Below are positions 22,713 through 34,954 of a stretch of 64,000 bases of DNA, in pieces. Source of the stretch: Amia ocellicauda (lineage: Eukaryota; Chordata; Actinopteri; Amiiformes; Amiidae); contig NC_089852.1 in the NCBI RefSeq assembly GCF_036373705.1, forward strand, positions 31,199,707-31,263,706, written 5' to 3'. Under the pieces are notes generated by a model, which worked only from the letters and a program-made list of their open reading frames with translations, was not told the origin of the DNA and searched no databases. A program made the position numbers and the translations under genes. How positions within the stretch are numbered: position 1 is the stretch's first letter; every line of letters begins with the position of its first letter.

Positions 22713-24226
22713 ATACGCAATCTATCGATTTCCACTTTGCAGACCCTGGTGCAGATTGTACTGACGAGCCACAATTATCAGTTTACACTCACCCCTTGTC
22801 GGTCAGAGAGAAACACTCTCCCCCGTGTGTTGACCTGTGTACCAAACACCCCATGGCCCTCAAGGACTGCGAATCTTCCCCCCGTATAATCCATTGTGTT
22901 TGAGTGCACGTAGGTGAAAGCTTTTAAGTTAAAAAAATGACAAATGTGCATCTCCTGAAAGAGTGTACTGTTCTCAGGAAACTGTTCTCCTTGTTATATC
23001 TGTACTAAACAAGTCCCATTTTATCCAGGTTATATGAGACATTATATAAAACAGTCATTTTGGGGGGTCTGAATACAGTAACACCAAACCAGGGCTAAAC
23101 ATGAACCCATACCTTCTCAATACTGTAATTATGGTTTGCAAAATACAGTTGGAAACCTTTGCTGTCCTGCATTGTTTTTTTCTGAGCTGAGCTATTTAAT
23201 AATACTGTCTTACATCACTTTAATATTATTTAACTATTAATAAATGCATTTAGTTGAATAATACAAGATGGGAAGGTGGGTAATTTTTTAATTCAACTTA
23301 ATTTAATTTTAAGCCAAAAAAAAGAAAAACAGAACCAGGTAATACAAGTTATTAGCAATTAATGTCTAATTACAGATATTCATTGACTGCCTTTTCAATT
23401 GTGGATGTCATCACATCCCCTCGCCCCTATTAGTTAAGGTTACCAACAACATAACACATACAAGACACACACAAAGATTTATCTCACCATAATGTGAAAT
23501 ATTTGTAATGGTATTTGCTGCAGCGTATGCAGTGATCTAGGGTATAACATAATTATTACACCATTAACCCGAGCAATTAAAAATAAAAAGTAATTACCCT
23601 AATGTGGATAAAAGTAAATGAAAACATCAGCTCGACAAATAATGCAGGAATAAAGTGAGACCAAAATCAATCCTAAACATTTTCAGATTGTTTTTCTCTA
23701 GTGTGATAATTGCTGATCCAAAACATTATGCAGGATTATCAATCAATCCATTTGTATGTATATTATATAGATAGATAATTATAATTGGATTAGCATTAGT
23801 AGAAGTATTATTTATTCAGGACAACGTTAACATCACCACACCATTAGGCACAAACCAGAAAAAACTACAACGTGACATTACGGGACAGTAAACAGTTGCA
23901 TCCCTCTGAATGGATTCATACCAGGCACATATACCTACATGTAAGGACTATTGTAATCAACCGAACAATTAATTAATTATATTAATTAATTGCAATCAAT
24001 TCATATCAATTAAATGATTAAAGAAAAATGTTATTACATGTTCTGTTAGAAAATCTATTAAAATAGACAGTCAATATAAACAACGACAAATGCATTTGAT
24101 ATAATAATAATATTATTAAATATTGTTATTATTATTGTTGTTATTATTAATTTAATATATGCAGAACAATACTGCTTAATGCTTTCCGACGCATCTGTGC
24201 ACTTTTCCCTTCTCATCGCGACTTAC

Positions 24227-24560
24227 CTGTCTTCAGGTCATCGGGCATCAGTTTTTTTCTGTTTTATTATTTAATTTTTCTTGATTAATCTGAACATCAA
24301 TTTGCATCATCCTCATCTTCTTGCGCAAAAGTTAACATGAGTGAAAAGTCTCGTTCAATGGCACATCCCTCGCCAGGACTGGGATCAAACCACCACCACC
24401 ATATAGTGCGTTACCAGAGAGGGAGAGAGAGAACTACATCTACACGTGTAATACCGCGTCTGGACGCCAGGCTCTTGTGGCGCTGTTGCGCAGTTTCACA
24501 CGGTTATGTGTATTGCAAATATATAAAAACGTTTCTAACCTATACTGTGGAAACGTCGTT
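24227..24560 (-). other. drd3: possible drd3 5' non-coding exon
   Basis: On the minus strand AAGACAG is followed by GTAAGT at 24226, a consensus donor. A matching acceptor, a pyrimidine tract then GGCAGCAG, lies 25-30 bases upstream of the drd3 start codon (about 21037-21040). D2-class receptor genes usually have a non-coding first exon. If the assignment is right, the DIRS remnant sits in the 5' UTR intron. The transcription start is not determined and the right border is arbitrary. Confidence 0.33.
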
Positions 24561-25251
24561 TTATTTAGTCTTTGAACAACCCGACTAAAATGCTGTAACA
24601 ATTCTGTATCAAATAAGCATTTGATCATTATATTGATAAGACTACAGGTACACAGGATGGAACCAGCATTGGATTTGACTGGTCGTGGTTTTGATAGGGA
24701 CCATTGGGTAATTCAAAAGGCTAGAAGCTTAAAAGTTCAACAGAATTTAAGAGAAATTGTGAAAAACAGCTTTTTGTTGTTGTACAATTATAATCTACTA
24801 TGATCTAAAACCGTGCACCCACCACGCCATTCACTGATGCACATACAGCACAAGTCCATATAGGTTATAATAGTGACTCGAAATTTTCATAATTATTTGC
24901 ATAGTCACACAGAGGTCAGAGGTCAAATGTGGAACTGTCCTGAGAACAGATAAACACCAGAAACATTTCATTTGACCTTCTCCAATACCAGACTTGGAAA
25001 CCAATTTAGTTATTTACTCTGTAAATGTAGCTGCTGGTGTGCAGACCTACAGTGGTTTACAGGCTATATAAAATCGATGCATAGTTACAGCAGATAATAA
25101 GATTCAGAAAAAGTTAAAGGCGAAGAAACATCATGGTAGGGAGTTACTGCTGGAATAAGTGATAACTGACTTCATTAATAAATAGTAGAATAGCATAGCT
25201 TATAACTGTGCTGAGTACTGAATCTCTCTGTTTCATTTATTATTATTAATT

Positions 25252-25316
<65 letters not shown>

Positions 25317-25639
25317 TAAGCCAACTTACATAGGTTACAAGTGTGATAATATCATTATTTCTACTCAAGGAACACTGTGTAAGTAGCCTTTAGTTACCTA
25401 AGCAGTGTGGTTAAAAAACTATTTATAGAAACTAGGTGGTAACAAGGTGTCATCACCACTCTTCATATGTAAGATGCAGCCCAATTCTCAGGTTTTATGG
25501 CCTGCAGTGCTACACCTACTCTCAACTGGCCAGAGGGAGAGAATGGAGTTACTGAACTAATGGGTGTATTTGCAAACAGGATCCCTATGCATCAGTCTGC
25601 AGTTCAAAAATCCTTGTGAAACCAAGCTCAATTTCCTCC

Positions 25640-25696
<57 letters not shown>

Positions 25697-25869
25697 TCTA
25701 TATTAAAAGATAAAAAACTAATGTGCTGCTTCTTGCTGCTGTAACATAGAATTATACTGCCTGGAGGAGAAGCAAACATTAGACCTAGTCCTTAAGCTGG
25801 GGACCCCCACAGATGTATTTTCTTCTATAACAATCTGCCATCCATAGGAGTTGTTGTTTTTCTCTCCTC

Positions 25870-26035
25870 CGTGCCTAGTGGCTTATTATATTTGACTGTA
25901 TTATAGTTTATTTTATGAATTGTTTATGGTTTATTTATTTGTTTATTTTTGTTTGTCTCTTTATCAATCAATAAAGTGCTCTGTGGCTACCCTGCGAAGG
26001 GCGCTATACAAAATAAAAATTGATTGATTGATGTG
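25870..26035 (+). mobile_element. LINE 3' tail
   Basis: AT-rich sequence leads to AAGTGCTCTGTGGCTACCC, then GCGAAGGGCGCTATACAAAAT and a GATTGATTGA tail. This ending is typical of a LINE 3' UTR in fish; the clade is uncertain. Confidence 0.5.
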
Positions 26036-26499
26036 AATACAACATTTACATTCAAACCAGAATAATACAATTTCAGTGATGAAATCAGCATACTAAGATC
26101 GTTGTCATTGCTTATTTTACTGGTGTCTTCTTTACAGAGTGACATGTTAAAGGGGAAATGCGTGCAAGGTATAATTTTAGGCATTAAGGTTGACTTTTTC
26201 TGGGTAGAAAATGACCAAAAACTAAAAAAGTTATGACTTCCGTTTTGAAACGTCTTCAAAAGAAATAGCCACGGAACAAACAGTGACCCGAGCGTCTGTA
26301 TCTTACTGCCTCCTGCGACCCCATTACTGGCAGGCATGTAGGCTGCTGCACAGGAAACCCCGTGTCGAAGCGTGGCTGTCGCACCACTCAGCTCAGAATT
26401 ATATTAAATGTGTTTATTGCATCATTGTGGGTGGGTTGAATTTATGAAGTACTATATTACTTTCAGAATCTATTCAAATTGTATCTAAGTAGGCTACAG

Positions 26500-26991
26500 T
26501 GCCTTACAAAATTATTATCCCTGTTCCTAAATTTCACAATTTTTTAAATTACAGATTATGTAAACAATTGTTTTAACTTAAAATTAAGACTGGTACATGT
26601 TAAGTAGATTGCATGTCAACATAACCTGCAAAGAAAATATATACATTTAAATTGAGATAATAAGCATAAGCATTCAGCCCTCTTAGTCAGTAATTGGTGG
26701 AAGCACCTTTGGCATTAATTACACATACATTTTCTATTAGTTTCAAGTTGGGATGTTGGATGACTGAAGCAGGTATTCCTCAAGAATTCGGCTGTATTTT
26801 GCACTGTCCATTTCCCGCTCAATGCCGATAAGCTTCCCAGTCCCTGCTGATGAGAAGCATCCCCAAAACATAATGCTGCCAGCACCATGCTTGACTGTTG
26901 GGATAGTCTTGCCTGGATGATGTGTTGTGTTGGGCTTGTGCCTGATTAAAAACTTTGAATTTAGACCAAAATGTTTAATTTGTGTCTTGAA
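26500..26991 (-). mobile_element. Tc1-like transposon fragment
   Basis: A terminal-repeat-like ACAGTGCCTTACAAAATTAT lies at 26498. Minus-strand transposase remnants run from about 27012 to 26743, with IPTVKHGAGSIMFWGCFSSA and the following loop. The N-terminal third is missing: the fragment stops at a second, oppositely oriented Tc1 fragment near 26992. Confidence 0.75.
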
Positions 26992-27441
26992 TGGTGTAGG
27001 AATTACACCCATTTTTATATGTGGTCACCCCAATTTTAGGGGCTCAAAAGACAGCTGCAATGCAGGCCTGGCAGAGCACCACCAGGGAAGAAACCCAGCA
27101 TCTGGTGATGTCTATGGGTTCCAGACTTCAGGCAGCCATTGACTGCAAAGGATTTGCAACCAAGTATTGAAACTCACAATTTAATTCATGATGATGTTAG
27201 TTTGTCCAAATACTTTTGAGCCCCTAAAATTGGGGGGACCACATATAAAAATGGGTGTAATTCCTACACTGTTCACCACTTTGGATGTAACTACCTTCAA
27301 ATTAAAGATGAAAGTCTACATACACTCAAAGCACATCTTGATGTAATTTGATTTGTTTCCTTTCAAATCCATTGTGGTGGCGTACAGATCCAAAATGATG
27401 ACAATTGTGTCACTGTCCAAATATTTATGGACCTAACTGTA
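26992..27441 (+). mobile_element. internally deleted Tc1-like element
   Basis: GTGTAGGAATTACACCC (from 26993) to GGGGCTCAAAAG (27048) recurs inverted at 27215-27270, so both are the inner part of a long terminal inverted repeat. Between them plus-strand DNA encodes the C-terminus of a Tc1 transposase (QAWQSTTREETQHLV, then CKGFATKY and a stop, 27050-27169). The outer right repeat ends TATTTATGGACCTAACTG at 27439. Most of the transposase has been deleted. Confidence 0.75.
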
Positions 27442-29077
27442 TTTAGTTTGCTTAGTTAGTTTTTTTTTAACCTGATGAGAAAAAACTAATTGTTAGTACT
27501 ATCTGTTGTGGGTAAGATACACAGTGGAACGTGGCCAGGCCTCTTCGTCTGATTAAATCATGAAGTGTCGTGTGAAATCAGATGGAATTTTAGTATAGTA
27601 AGATATAAATCAGACTGGCAAGTCCGTGAAAAGGCATCTCTTATAATTACAACTTCTGATTACTTTGGTTATTTATGTGCTTGTTTTGGTTAAACAAACA
27701 GAATATAAATGTTTTTTATGACATAACCTTGACCTGCAGCATGTTTGAGTTAATATATAGCATTTACATATATTATTTTATATTTAAATGTACATTAATG
27801 AATACAAATAATACATATAGTTTGATTAGATATATGGTATACTCTACTGGGCACTAGGTAACTACATTTGTAGGGGGTCAGAAATATCTATATATACATA
27901 TAAAGACAACCTCATACTGCTGATGATGTGCTTAAAACACTTGAATGCGCATAAGTGAGTTCAGGAAGGAGGGTGTGGTGTGAAGGCAGGCTGGACCGCA
28001 GCTAGATTCAGCCTGTTGCTGGAGATTATTGAAAACGGTGACCAGCCACAGGTAACAGAGGCTGCTATATTGAGAAACCAAGAGATGTAGTGGTGCAGTG
28101 TCTCATTTGCTAGGTGTGCAGGGAACCGATCCCTGCTTACCAGGGCCATTCGCAGCCTTCTCCACCCAGCCTCTCGTGATGCTCTGAGATCTGTGGTCAC
28201 CACGGAGGCGAGCACAAGATAGCCTCAGTACTTGGAAAAGCATAATTACCTGGTCTTATCAGATTCTGAGTTATTGTGTATTTGAGAAACTTCCTGCCCA
28301 GAGGTAGCTGCGCATCACAGAGTAAGTCTCTTCAAAAGAGGCCTGACAGCTACCCCAGGCAATGACCAACAAACTAGAGGCCAGCAAAAACAAGGTCTGA
28401 GGCAAAGGATCCTGGATGATTGTTTCCAACTCCAGGACTAGACTACAGGAAAATAAAAGCAGAACCACTGCAGTTTCACTATGCCTATTGAAGAGAATCG
28501 GTGACCAGGAGCCAAGAGCCAAACTGATATAACGCTTTCTCTCCACCTTGGCATTCACTATGCATGAGCTCTGAAAACACGCATGTTGGTCCACATTGCG
28601 CTTGGACTGGCATGACTGGCAGACAAGGCATCTAGTACAAATGTAGGCAACTTGCCCTGGTAAATAGGGAGTACAATCCTGACTTGACCTGTCAGTATGC
28701 TTGACGGGGCAAACGAGACCCAAAGGACAGGTTTACAGAGATTTGGCTTCATCTGCCCTGTGTAAAAAGCATAGGACCCCATCTACATACAGTTAGCATT
28801 GCTAAGACCACAGTGTAATACAGAAGTAAAAAGTGCAACTCATGTAGATTTTATAAATATCTCTATTAATTGGATTGAATTTTAACTTAATATATATTTG
28901 CATCATAACATGTACTGCTTTTGGTTTCGACTACCTTTTCTTTTTTCTTATACTTTGTACTACCTTAGCATTTTCTTGCCCTTATTCAGTGTTTCCTGTT
29001 CAGCCCCCATATTGAGATGTTTTCTGTTTGACTGCTCAGATATCTCTATTCACTTCCTTCTGGCTGCCAAACACACC
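27442..29077. other. tigit upstream intergenic DNA
   Basis: AT-rich sequence, then a more balanced stretch (27960-28780) that holds the unassigned minus-strand frame listed separately. The tigit promoter and 5' UTR must lie near the right end; I cannot point to a TATA box. Confidence 0.45.
28271..28723 (-). other. unassigned 150-codon open frame
   Basis: The frame has a cysteine-rich stretch near its start (ICTRCLVCQSCQSKR) and a hydrophobic stretch of about 40 residues (TAVVLLLFSCSLVLE, LFLLASSLLVIAWG) that could span a membrane. I recognise no family and see no splice sites that extend it. A second minus-strand frame lies downstream at 27961-28215. It could be a decayed gene or transposon fragment, or chance. 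Confidence 0.2.
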
Positions 29078-32000
29078 ATGACACCAAGCGCAGTCCTACA
29101 GGGACAGTTTGCAAGTTGTCTGTTGTTCTTCGTCTTCTCAGGTAAGACAAACACCTTTAATTTATTTTAATTGTGAATGTCTTGTTCAAACTGGTGAGAT
29201 TTTTTGGTGAAACTTCCATCTCTGTCAAATCTGAGCTGCAGACTTGCCACAAGGTTGATGAGAATCAGACACCATTAGTACAAGGGCTATTGTATCTTCT
29301 TTTGATTTCTTTCTTTTTTCTTTTTCTCTGCATGAATCAAATTCAAATCAAAGTCTTTCAGAGAATTTAACTTGAAAGTCAACACACTAGTTATGTATAT
29401 ATTTTTGTTTTCTTTAATCAGAAAAAAACAAACACTGATTTCTGAAAATAAGATTCCATTATACCATGATGCCAATTCCGTGGTGGGAAGGATAAAAACA
29501 AACAACCAGACAAAGAAAGGATCAGGGGTCCTACAGGATGAAAGACAGCAGCTCCAGTGAGACGAGGGTGAGATTCCTCAGGCTGCAATCATGATGTTTC
29601 TCTGGTGAGAGAGCACGGCACCTCATCAATGGTGCTAACCAGCCAGACTCGGGCTGTTCATTGGACAGGAGGAGCCCTCTAGTGACAGAGAAGCAAACTT
29701 CATGAGAGCAGCTTCTGTTCTGCTCCTCACACTAGTTTGTCTTATAAGCGAGGTGGTCAGATGCCCCTAGATCAGTATGGCTTTCACCAATGATGGGGTT
29801 TGCATACAGGCTGCTTCAGTGATTAATTATCATTATTTTTTTCCACTTTAGTCAGGACCTCACAATCCCTGACCACCTTCTGGCAATTACTCAAGACACA
29901 TCTGCTCAGGCTGTATCTGTAATACAGCAGCCTAATCTCCTGGGCACTTTTGCTCCTATGCACTTCTTATTAAACTACCTCCTTATGCTCCTGCATACTT
30001 ATGCAGTGTTAGCACATATATCAATTTACTGCAACTTGTCCTATGCCTACCCCACCCTTTCGCACATACCTCGGACTTAACTGTGTTACGTCTGCTCTTG
30101 TTAGCTCATTGTATTTGGATGTGTGCTTATTGTTTGTTGTACTGAGTGTATGACTGCTTTGAAAATGTTTCTAGTGTATGTCTTGTCTAAGGGTAAGGGC
30201 AGAAATAAATAATAGTAATAATTATAATTAACAGTGTGCTAATGTAGATGCAGACTGTTCCACAAATGGTACCTATTGACATTGTGGAACAAATATGTAT
30301 ATTTAAAATACAGGGGATACAAGAAAAAGCTGTTTAAGTCTGCAATCGGTACATTTATTTTATATATGGAAAATGTATGGTATCAATTAATCTGATATAA
30401 TTTGAACATGTAAATAAATATATGGATTACAGAATAAAGTACTTTTAAAATCTCTCTCACATATTTTAAATATACAAACAAGGGGGTAATATTTGATACA
30501 TGAAGAATATAGGAATCATACATCATCTCACATATATTAAAAATAGATATTGGTCACATAAGGCCCTCCACTGATCTAGGTGTGTTTGACTGTTTCCATC
30601 CTAACCCTGAAACGAATGACACAGTTGTACTTCACCACACCTGGCGTTCACAGTAGAGGTGCCGGTGTCTGAGAGTGGCCCCTGGGGAGATGGATTTAGA
30701 GACAGCAGGGCTCTTCCTTTCTTGATATTTATTGATGTATGTGTTTATTTTCAGTCATGCGGACGGAGGAGGTCGTGACTTCAGAGAACATTACCACAGT
30801 GATGGGAGGAGCAGCCATACTCCGCTGCCACCTGGCAGGAACAGAGGCGAAAATCACTCAGTTTGAATGGAGGAGGTGTGATGGGAAGCCGGTTTTTGTC
30901 TCCAATGTCATCCATGGAGTGCACATCATGGAGGAATACAAGGGGCGTGTCTCATTGGACGGCAACACCACCATCACTCTGCAGGGACTGACAGGCAATG
31001 ACACCGGGGAGTACTGCTGCATCTTCACCACATTCCCCATGGGCCGACTGGAGGGCAAGGTCTTCGTCACAGTGCTGAGAGCACAGCCGCAAGGTGAGCA
31101 TGTAAAAAAACTCTTTCTGTCTATCTATCTGTCTGTCTATCTAGCTGCCTACCTATATACCTATTTATTTTATTTAATATCTGTCTATATATCTATCTAA
31201 CACAATTCTGATGTCAAACATGATACTCAAAGTTGATTTACTTGCTCGATCTCCCATTTCAACCTCCATGAAGTTGGCACCCCATGTGTTCAGAATATGA
31301 TAACAAATATTTACATTCATTTGTGCTGAATTTTTGCTGGTTTGTGCCACAAAAATCATTGTTTGTGCCAGTATGGTTTCTGAGATATTAAATATTATAT
31401 TTTATGAGCTGTGACATCACTCAACACCCCATCAACGTCCACATTGCACCTAAATAGACATTTAGTTTGTGCTGCTTTTTTGCCAGTTTGTGCCATTAAA
31501 ATAAACATTTATGCTATTTTATTTCTCTAGTTATTAAGAGATACTTTTTAATGTGACGTCACTCAGCACCCCATCAACCTCCAAATCACACCAAAATAGT
31601 CTCTTTTGTTTGTGTTAAATTTGTGCCATTAAAATAAACATTTATGCTATTTTATTTATTGAGTGACGTCACTCATTAAAAAGTATGATTTGGAAGTTGA
31701 CGGGGTGCTGAGTGATATCACAGATTAAATATAATGTTTAATATCTCAGGAACCATACTGGCACAAACAATGATTTTTGCGGCACAAACCAGCACAATGA
31801 AATAGAAATATTTGTATTCATATTCTGAACACATTCTGTGCCAACTTCACTGAGTTAGTCAACCCCACCTTAACTGTCAGCGTTGTCAGATCTGGATACA
31901 GCCTGGAACCGCTGGCCTACATTGTTGTTTTGCAGCGCTCTGGTCTCATCTTTTCGTTTTCAGTTTGCAGATTATTTGCTTTTGTGTGCATATGTCTCAC

Positions 32001-34954
32001 ACCGAGCATCTGGTGCTCTGGCTCACGGCGGCATGGGGGAGGTATGCTCACCAGGAGGTTTTAACCTGAAGTGATGGGGACAGGCTGAGAGAGACTGAGA
32101 CAGAGAGAGCTTCCTTTACCAATGAGTCACTGCTTAAAATGCATTTATACCAGTTTAAACATGTCTATGTGGGGGATGGGGGGTAGGGATAGGAAGAGAG
32201 AGATTTTTGCCTGAGACACTAAAATGTGGTATTCAAGTGACTCCGTGCAGCTTCAGATAGTTGTTGATGTTCCCACGAGCAAGTTTTTTCAGAAAGATTT
32301 ACTGTTAATCCCGATGACGGCAATACTGTGAATACTGTGAATGGCTGTCAGTGCTTACGACAGATGCTTGTTTGCATTCACCTGGTTTGTACACTGGTTT
32401 GTACACCGGTGTCAGTGTGGAATAGTAGTTAGGGCTCTGGACTCTGGAGTGGAAAGTTGTGGGATCAATCCCTATGTGGGTGGCAGTGCTGTTGTACCCT
32501 TGAGCAAGATACTTTACCTAGATTGCTCCAGTAAATGCCCAGCTGTATAAATGGGTACAAATGTAAAAATAACATGATATGTTGTAACAATTGTAAGTCA
32601 CCCTGGATAAGAGTCTCTGCTGAAAAATCTGGTAATAATAAAAGGGTGGACCCTGCTGAATGGTCTTTTTTTATTTAATCCTCTTATAAAAATGGAAAAC
32701 ACATGTATACAGTATGCATTCTAACTTTATCTGGTCTCTCAAATATGGCACAACTTGTGAACTCACTTTACAGGCTGCTGCTTGATATGGTTTGTCAAAG
32801 TAGAACAGAAACAACTGAAAATGTCAACCAACAAAATGTCTCACAGACAAAAACATTTGCAACAGTTTCCTGTAACCCCTAACTTACCTGCTCTGGCATA
32901 CCTCACCTAGGGACTCTAACTTCACTCATTCCCCTTTACTAACACACTGGGCAGCAGATGCTCCAGAGGTGGTCGACGTTTTAAAAAATATATATTTGAT
33001 GTATTTTCAGATCCTCTGCTGGGGTCTGCAGACTGGTTGACCATATACATTGCTGTGGGAGCGCTGTGTCTGGCTATACTGTGTGGGATCATCTGTTTAA
33101 TTATTTATCAGCAGGTAAGGTTATCCTCCACCTTCCTTACCATTCCCCCACCAGACACTCTAGTGACATCACAATGCTTGTGTATTGGCCTTGTCAGTTT
33201 TGTAATGTCGGCTTTTTGATGGCTCAAAAACTGCTCAATGTTTTTCTTGACGATGGCTTCTTTCATTGTGTCTTCTGTGCTTCACCAAACTGAAAAGAGT
33301 GGTCAAGAAACTGGATGTGGAATTCATCAAGAGGAGGGTGGGGTCAAAGTTCATACTTAACCTGGGATTCTATTACATCACCCCCCAAAGCAATACCTTA
33401 ACAAAAATCAATTATGTTACTTTTTGCCTGATACACAGACTGTAGGGTGGGTGTGGTGTTGTGTTAGTGTTCTACAAGAATCAAAACAAAACACGTCTGC
33501 ATTTTCTGTCAGCTTTGCCACAACTCTGATGCAACATGTCTTAAGACTATGACGCCTCAGGTGGTTGATGTTGTAGATCCCGTGGAATTGCTAACATGCT
33601 CTCTGCCACAATTCTAAAATTCAACAAATGCGTGAAAAAAGGAACAGCATGGGTAGGGTTTTCTTGCACAGTTCCTCAATTAATTACAAAGCAGACCACT
33701 CTGACTGAATAATGTGCCCTGTTTACGAAGGGATAGAGAACTGCCTAGCAGAATCTAAGTCAAACAGAGAGGGCTGTGGCCAATACGCATACCTACAGAC
33801 GTCCTGTGTGAAAACCACAAGCCCCAGGCACAATCAGCATTCTCTACCTCGACACAGTACAGCTTCCCTGTCCACTGCAGGGGTCACGTGGCGGTTTTGA
33901 AAATGAAACGTGCTTTTCATACATTGCTTCAGTAGTCAGTGTCTGCCTTTGGTTCGGTTTGTGAAGAGTCAAGATGCAGTCTTCTTCAATGTGTCTCCTT
34001 CTGAAACTTGCCTGCCCTAAATGGTATATATGGGGCTTTACATAGGTCTGATTTGTCAGTCAATCACAAAGCAGGAGGAACTGTAATAGATTAGAATTTA
34101 ATCAATTAAACCCTGTAAACCAATGGCATGAAAGGCCATGGTGATATGAAACCTGAACTTTAAGTCCACCAACAGAATCTCCAAAGCTTCTCTAATGTAG
34201 ACATTGACCCTGTTCCCCTCTTTCAACACACTCCACCTGATTTAGCCAAATAAGGTTTAGCTGAAGGGGTTATTAAATTGATTTCCCTTGTCTCGGACTG
34301 TGTTGTCATTAGATAGAGCTTCAACACTGTATTATCTATTGATTTTAAATTGAGAACATGCTATTCACTGGAGAGGGAAGGTGAAATACACACACACACA
34401 TAAAAGAAAACCTTCTTATAAGTTAGATCTTATCATTGCCATCCTCAGTGAAGAAAACCAGGGCAAGAGCTGTGTGTTTGCACACCCTTCTTACACTGAC
34501 CTCACTCTCCTAGGCTTTCAGGTGCACCTCCCCACCCTTCCTCACTCCCCACTAACCCTGGGTCCTGAGCCTGTGCTCTTTAAGCGAAGTGCAGAAGGTC
34601 GGCCCTGGTCGTTGACTAGTCTGTGACGGACGTATGAGTCTGGGTTCCGGCCCGCACGGCATGCTCTTATAAGTGATGGAAGGAGAAACATTTCTTGCTC
34701 TCTCCCTCTCTGACAAGAAACAGAAGCGGCGGATAAGAAACCCAGTCCATGTAGCGGTGCACAGTGGAAGCCTCTCTGCAATCCAGCCATCCTTCATAGG
34801 GAAGAGACCGCAGCCCTCATCAGACCCAGGACACACAGGGCATGGGGAGTCTGAGGACGACCCGAGTGAAGATTACTTCAACATCCTGGTCACTCGGTCC
34901 TCCAAGGGTTCCCAATCCTTACCCACTTCCTCCCGGGCGCCATCAGGGACCTGA
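29078..34954 (+). CDS. tigit: TIGIT-like inhibitory immune receptor, four coding exons
   Basis: Type I membrane receptor of T and NK cells that binds nectin-family ligands. Coding exons are 29078-29141 (signal peptide), 30755-31093 (one V-set Ig domain), 33011-33114 (transmembrane) and 34718-34954 (cytoplasmic tail). Phases are continuous, giving 247 aa (human TIGIT is 244). The Ig domain has the disulfide cysteines in LRCHL and TGEYCC. It has two of the three TIGIT/nectin signatures: ITQ (V/I-S/T-Q) and TFP (T-F/Y-P). The AX6G site reads F-X6-G. A basic stretch KQKRR follows the membrane helix. The tail has DPSEDYFNIL, matching the ITT-like tyrosine of human TIGIT, but the ITIM tyrosine is replaced by threonine (VTRSS). 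The last acceptor could also be 6 bases downstream, in frame. AATAAA lies at 35157. Lying divergent to drd3, as in human, supports the call. Confidence 0.9.
29870..30215 (+). mobile_element. LINE 3' UTR-like fragment in tigit intron 1
   Basis: The fragment ends GTCTTGTCTAAGGGTAAGGGC then AGAAATAAATAATAGTAATA, a decayed form of the L2-like LINE tail seen at 19780. The upstream part (TACTCAAGACACATCTG) also resembles LINE 3' UTR sequence. Confidence 0.4.
31255..31855. repeat. palindromic repeat with internal tandem units, in tigit intron 2
   Basis: The outer arms (about 31262-31445 and 31665-31852) are inverted copies, for example CCAGTATGGTTTCTGAGATA on the left against its reverse complement near 31745. 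Within it, a unit of roughly 145 bases recurs in direct orientation. Each copy has TTTGTGCC, then ATTAAAATAAACATTTATGC, then GTGACGTCACTCAGCACCCC and CATCAACCTCC. Related units occur at 36130-36370. No transposase is present. It looks like a foldback or MITE-type element; I do not recognise the family. Confidence 0.75.
32414..32645 (+). mobile_element. tRNA-derived SINE with L2-type tail
   Basis: The head holds an A-box-like TAGTAGTTAGGGCTCTGG and a B-box-like GGGATCAATCCC. The body has GTTGTACCCTTGAGCAAG and ATACTTTACCTAGATTGCTC. The tail is TTGTAAGTCACCCTGGATAA, GAGTCTCTGC and an AATAATAAAA run. The tail matches the L2-like LINE ends in this window, as expected for a SINE that borrows LINE machinery. 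Confidence 0.82.

Larger units (their letters stand above)
22713..26499. other. drd3 upstream intergenic DNA
   Basis: Apart from the possible 5' exon at 24227 and the repeats listed separately, this is AT-rich sequence with TAA microsatellites at 25259-25315 and 25640-25695. I recognise no coding exon. Confidence 0.5.
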
